DNA of 64,000 nt, from contig NZ_CP071247.1 of assembly GCF_017301335.1 (NCBI RefSeq), positions 2,604,001 to 2,668,000 of the forward strand. The letters are read 5' to 3'. The stretch is from Marinobacter salinisoli. Lineage in GTDB: Bacteria > Pseudomonadota > Gammaproteobacteria > Pseudomonadales > Oleiphilaceae. The first letter of the stretch is position 1. Each line of letters opens with the position of its first letter. The translations under genes and the position numbers were made by a program. The notes below the pieces were generated by a model. The model had not been told where the DNA came from and made no database searches. It saw only the letters and a list, made by a program, of their open reading frames with translations. Of this stretch, positions 60,858-64,000 are shown piece by piece.

Positions 60858-60876
60858 CATATCCCCAAGGGGGTAG
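60858..60876. promoter_or_regulatory. operator before puuC
   Basis: On the minus strand, CTACCCCCTTGGGGATATG; TACCCCCT.GG..ATA matches the puuA site closely and the puuB site in both arms. Ends about 62 bp before the puuC start. Confidence 0.55.
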
Positions 60877-60994
60877 GCTCGGGTCCGTGTCAGACGGACT
60901 GGCAACGTAACATGGAGGTCTCGAGCGCGACACGCGATCACCAGGCTGACAAAGCCACTCCATTCAGGCCGGCTCACCTTGCCTGAGTCGCGCT

Positions 60995-61396
60995 TTATTT
61001 CTTGGGTAGATTGTCGCCGATATCGATCACCCGCCGAGCATAGAAGAAATGACCGGTTGGTTCGAATCCAGCGGGCAGTTCGTCGCCATGACACTTTTTG
61101 AACAAGAGCTGCGAAACGAGTTTCCAGCCCATTTTGTTGGTGTTGTAGAGAACCTCACCGCAATGCTTGCAAAACACCCGTGTCATTTGCTTTTCGGGGT
61201 GCTTGAACTCCACGGTATCGGCTTCTCCGGAGCTGAACCCTACTTTGTCGCCCTCCCAGGCCAGCACCGAGTGGTACGGCACCTGGAGAAGTTCCCGGCA
61301 ATCTTCGCAGTGACAATAGCCATGTACTCGCGGTTGGCCCAGCATAGTCACCTCCACCGCCCCGCAATCGCAATGGACTGTGTGTTGGTCGCTCAT
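60995..61396 (-). CDS. GFA-family (glutathione-dependent formaldehyde-activating-like) protein
   Basis: A 133-residue protein from ATG 61396 (AGAGGA upstream). Zinc cysteines occur as HCDCGAVEV, GYCHCEDCRELL and RVFCKHCGEVLYN, the Mss4-like fold of the GFA family. The original enzymatic claim for Gfa is disputed, so the function remains open. It follows puuC downstream on the same strand. Confidence 0.85.
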   Translation of the reverse strand: MSDQHTVHCDCGAVEVTMLGQPRVHGYCHCEDCRELLQVPYHSVLAWEGDKVGFSSGEADTVEFKHPEKQMTRVFCKHCGEVLYNTNKMGWKLVSQLLFKKCHGDELPAGFEPTGHFFYARRVIDIGDNLPKK

Positions 61397-61470
61397 AAGT
61401 CTGTCGTCCTCTGCCACCAGAGCCATGCGCATTCCTTGCGCTCTGGCTCCTTCGGCCGGATTCTGTTGGT

Positions 61471-62055
61471 TCAGAAGTTTTCGTTCAGATGAGCCAGGAA
61501 GCGCTCAAAATCCCGCTCCGGTTCAGCGTTTTTCATAACGTCATAGCAGGCGAAGGTCGGCATCGCCTGCATGCCAAAGAATCTGAAATTCATGTGCATG
61601 GGGAAGAATAGATCATCCACGCCTTTGCCCTGGAACAGGTATTCGTTGTCATCGTTGAATGCTTCTTCAGGGGCGTTGAAGGTGAGCGATAGCATGTAAC
61701 GCTTACCGGTGAGCGTTCCCCCGGCGCCGTAGTTTTTCTTGGGCGCTTCCTCGTGGCGGCCATCGCCATTACACAGTGCGCCGCCCATGCCGGCGGTGTA
61801 GATCTCGTCCATGTATTTCTTGAAGGTCCAGGGGACCCCCATCCAGTTCACCGGGGATTGCAGCAGAATAATGTCCGCCCACTGATGGTTATCAAGCTCA
61901 GTGTTTACATCCCAGCCTGCGTCGACTTCTACCACCCGCGTGCTGTGGCCCTTGGCTGTGAGGATCTCGCTGGCCATCTGGGTCAGGGTGGCGTTGAGCC
62001 GCCCTTCGGCAAACGGATATTTGTGGTGTGCGTTGATAATCAGGATGTTGCTCAT
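61471..62055 (-). CDS. MdaB-type NAD(P)H quinone reductase
   Basis: A 194-residue flavodoxin-fold protein. ILIINAHHKYPFAEGRLNATLTQ, DNHQWADIILLQSPVNWMGVPWTFKKYMDEIYTAGMG and GKRYMLSLTFNAPEEAFND match modulator of drug activity B/Kef-type reductases, which reduce quinones by two electrons. Divergent from an HxlR regulator across a 107-bp region full of GGTTACC elements. Confidence 0.9.
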   Translation of the reverse strand: MSNILIINAHHKYPFAEGRLNATLTQMASEILTAKGHSTRVVEVDAGWDVNTELDNHQWADIILLQSPVNWMGVPWTFKKYMDEIYTAGMGGALCNGDGRHEEAPKKNYGAGGTLTGKRYMLSLTFNAPEEAFNDDNEYLFQGKGVDDLFFPMHMNFRFFGMQAMPTFACYDVMKNAEPERDFERFLAHLNENF

Positions 62056-62078
62056 AAATTTCCGTTCCTCTTTCGGAT

Positions 62079-62158
62079 GGTTACCACTTGATACCTGGTA
62101 TATTATGGTTACCTAAAAATTTGCGGCAATTAGTCTCTTTTTGGTAACCACCCGGGTG
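62079..62158. promoter_or_regulatory. HxlR operator cluster
   Basis: GGTTACC occurs at 62079-62085 and 62107-62113, GGTAACC at 62143-62149, TACCTGGTA at 62092-62100 and a perfect CACCCGGGTG at 62149-62158. These inverted-repeat elements fill the divergent promoter of the MdaB-like and HxlR genes and are likely bound by the HxlR dimer. Confidence 0.6.
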
Positions 62159-62162
62159 ATCC

Positions 62163-62531
62163 ATGGACCTCACGAAAAGAAGTTACGTTGAAACAGATGC
62201 AGCTGGCCGGAAGACGGTGATCAATAGTTGTGCCGAGCCTTGCGCCATCGAAAAAGGCATGCGAATGATTGGCGGAAAATGGACCGGCTCGATCATCTTT
62301 CATCTGAAGGATGGACCGGTTCGCTTCAATGATCTGAATCGCATGCTGGGAGGCGCCAGCAAGAAGATGATTGACCAGCGCCTGAAGGAGCTGGAAGCCC
62401 GCGGCATGGTGACCAGAACGGTGATCAGTGAGCGGCCGGTCGCGGTCAGCTATGCACTCACCAATTTCGGCAAAAGCGCGCTCAAGGTGCTGGATGACCT
62501 GCGGCAGTGGTCGGAATCCAACAATCTGTGA
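62163..62531 (+). CDS. HxlR-family transcriptional regulator
   Basis: A 122-residue winged-HTH protein. CAIEKGMRMIGGKWTGSIIFHLKDGPVRFNDLNRMLGGASKKMIDQRLKELEARGMVTRTV is the HxlR signature; Cys23 and Cys27 near the N-terminus (NSCAEPCAIEKG) could sense electrophiles or quinones as in QorR/HypR. It probably controls the divergent quinone reductase gene. Confidence 0.92.
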   Translation: MDLTKRSYVETDAAGRKTVINSCAEPCAIEKGMRMIGGKWTGSIIFHLKDGPVRFNDLNRMLGGASKKMIDQRLKELEARGMVTRTVISERPVAVSYALTNFGKSALKVLDDLRQWSESNNL

Positions 62532-62751
62532 TGGCCCCCTTCCGTCTCGGTTGCGCTGTAGTTCCCACCAATACTGCAGCAAGCCTTGAGGAACAAACTC
62601 CGTCAGGAATGAGCCCGGCCCTAACTTGTCGTGCAAAAAAATTGTTGGTGTCCGTGCTGCTGATGGCTGGTGGACGTTCTTTGCGTTGACTAGATTTCCC
62701 GTTAAACAACCTGTCGCGCAGGGACGGCGTGTTTTCCGTGGGGGTGGCGCA

Positions 62752-63567
62752 ATGTTTCAACATACCAGGTCGTTTGTTCGGCGGATGGGAGCGGTGCCGC
62801 CTATTCAAAAAATGCTTGATGGTTGGTACGCTAGGGATTTTGCGCAGGCCATCCACGTTAACTGGTTCCGGGGCGTTTACCCCGATTTCGCTTCGGCACG
62901 CGATGCCGCGCCAACCAACAAACCCCTTGGCTATAACAACCCGGAACCGGCATCAGCGGAAATGTATCGTTTCCGAATGCAGGCCATCGCCCCCTGCGAC
63001 TATCCGGTCGCGTTCTGGCTTTCCCGGCTGATGTTACCGGGTCAATCTCTATTGGATTTTGGTGGTCATAGCGGGGTGCTGTTTTACGCCCTGAATAAAT
63101 ACCTGACGTTCCCTGAGGGGTTTTCCTGGCAGGTCTACGATTTGCCGGTGGTGCTTGAGGAAGCCCGGCGCTTTGCCGAAGTGAATAATGCACCGAAAAC
63201 CCTCTCCTTCTGTGACGACTATAAGAACGCCGGTCCCTGGGATTACGTTTTGTTTTCCGGCTCACTGCAATATCTGGAAGAGTCCCTGAGCGCCATTATT
63301 CTGAAGATGAAAGCGCCGCCTGATCGCCTGCTCATAAATATGCTGCCTGTTCACCCTGAGCAGAGCTACTACACCCTCCAAAACATCAGCACAGCTTTCT
63401 GTCCTTATCGTATCTACAGCGCCAACGAACTGATGAATGAAATTGACGGACTGAACGGTACTGTCATCGATGAGTGGCGCAACACCGATAAACGCTGCGA
63501 AATCCCCTATCACCCCAGCCAATCCCTGGGTTTCTACCGCGGGCTTCTGGTTGATCTTGTACCCTAG
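62752..63567 (+). CDS. TIGR04325-type putative methyltransferase
   Basis: A 271-residue protein from ATG 62752; an upstream extension to 62626 overlaps non-coding sequence. WFRGVYPDFASARDAAP and GYNNPEPASAEMYRFRMQ are followed by a Rossmann-type SAM fold (QSLLDFGGHSGVLFYALNKYL, WQVYDLPVVLEEARRFAEV, YVLFSGSLQYLEESLSAII). The family typically occurs in polysaccharide or O-antigen loci, where a methyl transfer role is presumed. Isolated here. Confidence 0.75.
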   Translation: MFQHTRSFVRRMGAVPPIQKMLDGWYARDFAQAIHVNWFRGVYPDFASARDAAPTNKPLGYNNPEPASAEMYRFRMQAIAPCDYPVAFWLSRLMLPGQSLLDFGGHSGVLFYALNKYLTFPEGFSWQVYDLPVVLEEARRFAEVNNAPKTLSFCDDYKNAGPWDYVLFSGSLQYLEESLSAIILKMKAPPDRLLINMLPVHPEQSYYTLQNISTAFCPYRIYSANELMNEIDGLNGTVIDEWRNTDKRCEIPYHPSQSLGFYRGLLVDLVP

Positions 63568-63706
63568 CTATTGCTGGCAATCCGTTGTTTTCACCGCGTG
63601 ATTCGTTGTGTTAACCCGTTCAAAGGGTTTTGTCAGGAATGCTGATATGTTGCTGCCATAACTATACGTATTGAAGCGTGAAAATAACGATCAGGGAGAG
63701 TACCTC

Positions 63707-64000
63707 ATGGGCTGTTTCAGCTCCGGCATGTTCAGAAACGGTATTGTGTTTTCTTTGGCCATTTCGGCCAGCGCAATAGCTCAGGGCAACAACGTCAAGC
63801 TCATTTTTGCGGCTGAAAACGCCCTGTACGGTGCCGGTTATGACATCGGGCAGGCGGATGGCTGGATGGACGATGCGCTTCGTGCAGCCGTCAAGCGCTA
63901 TCAGGGTCAGAGTCCGGGGCTGACAGCGACAGGCACTCTGGACGCGCAGACTCTCAAGTCGCTGGGCGTTTCAGCGGGTTCGGATAAAAAGGTTTCAGGC
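63707..64000 (+). CDS. peptidoglycan-binding domain protein, N-terminal part
   Basis: Open from ATG 63707 (GGGAGAG upstream) to the right edge, 98 codons. A signal peptide (FRNGIVFSLAISASAIAQG) precedes a PG_binding_1 domain: LIFAAENALYGAGYDIGQADGWMDDALRAAVKRYQGQSPGLTATGTLDAQTLKSLG. It is exported and probably binds murein; any catalytic domain lies outside the window. Confidence 0.8.
   Translation, partial: MGCFSSGMFRNGIVFSLAISASAIAQGNNVKLIFAAENALYGAGYDIGQADGWMDDALRAAVKRYQGQSPGLTATGTLDAQTLKSLGVSAGSDKKVSG

Overview
The window looks like about 64 kb of a marine gammaproteobacterial chromosome, most like Marinobacter and its relatives. This is inferred from gene content, moderately high G+C and an Escherichia-type dif site; no database search was possible. 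A 28-bp sequence at 24802-24829 matches chromosomal dif at all but two positions, and seven of the eight GGGNAGGG octamers I found by eye point towards it. The window therefore appears to straddle the chromosome dimer-resolution site in the replication terminus.

Layout. 1-4.4 kb: a partial MscK-type channel (minus strand), a DUF3943/beta-barrel envelope pair and a divergent metallo-hydrolase. 4.6-13.7 kb: a Sox thiosulfate-oxidation operon, soxCD-XYZA-soxK-like-soxB, followed by DsrE-like, GlcG/HbpS-like, DsbG-like and degenerate metallo-beta-lactamase genes, all with export signals. 13.7-21 kb: an outer-membrane barrel, a DUF2914 protein, a small HTH gene behind five palindromes spaced exactly 29 bp apart, a signal-less DRGH nuclease, a zeta/ParD-like toxin-antitoxin pair, a ferric-reductase-like protein coupled to a 34-residue membrane protein, and an Old Yellow Enzyme. 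21.4-24.7 kb: a diguanylate cyclase, porin and phosphate-binding-like operon. 24.8-26.3 kb: dif, then an inverted-repeat-bounded accessory pocket with sodC and integron-cassette-like sequence. 26.3-45 kb: mostly housekeeping and envelope genes, including a 2OG oxygenase, a thrombospondin-type-3 metalloprotease, an AraC-controlled hydrolase/oxidoreductase pair, a CDGSH-glutamate synthase fusion, LtrA, a PACE efflux pump, a sulfatase, MscS, a metallothionein, Mqo and serine dehydratase.

45-62.5 kb is dominated by polyamine/GABA catabolism: a LysR regulator divergent from gabDT, a PuuB-like oxidase, an NhaC-type antiporter, a PuuA-like glutamine synthetase with an amidotransferase, a LuxR-type regulator and a PuuC-like dehydrogenase. 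Three of these transcription units carry the same TACCC...GGGNATA palindrome 60-75 bp before the start codon, which suggests one regulon. Between them lie two divergent paralogous phosphoribosyltransferases, a second integron-cassette-like pocket (53.34-54.22 kb) with a well-formed attC, and a seven-repeat propeller lipoprotein. The right edge holds a GFA protein, an MdaB/HxlR divergent pair, a TIGR04325-type methyltransferase and the start of a peptidoglycan-binding protein.

The least explained items are the 29-bp-phased operator array with its HTH/nuclease pair, the inverted-repeat element abutting dif, and the two integrase-less cassette pockets. No tRNA, rRNA, CRISPR array or complete insertion sequence was seen.
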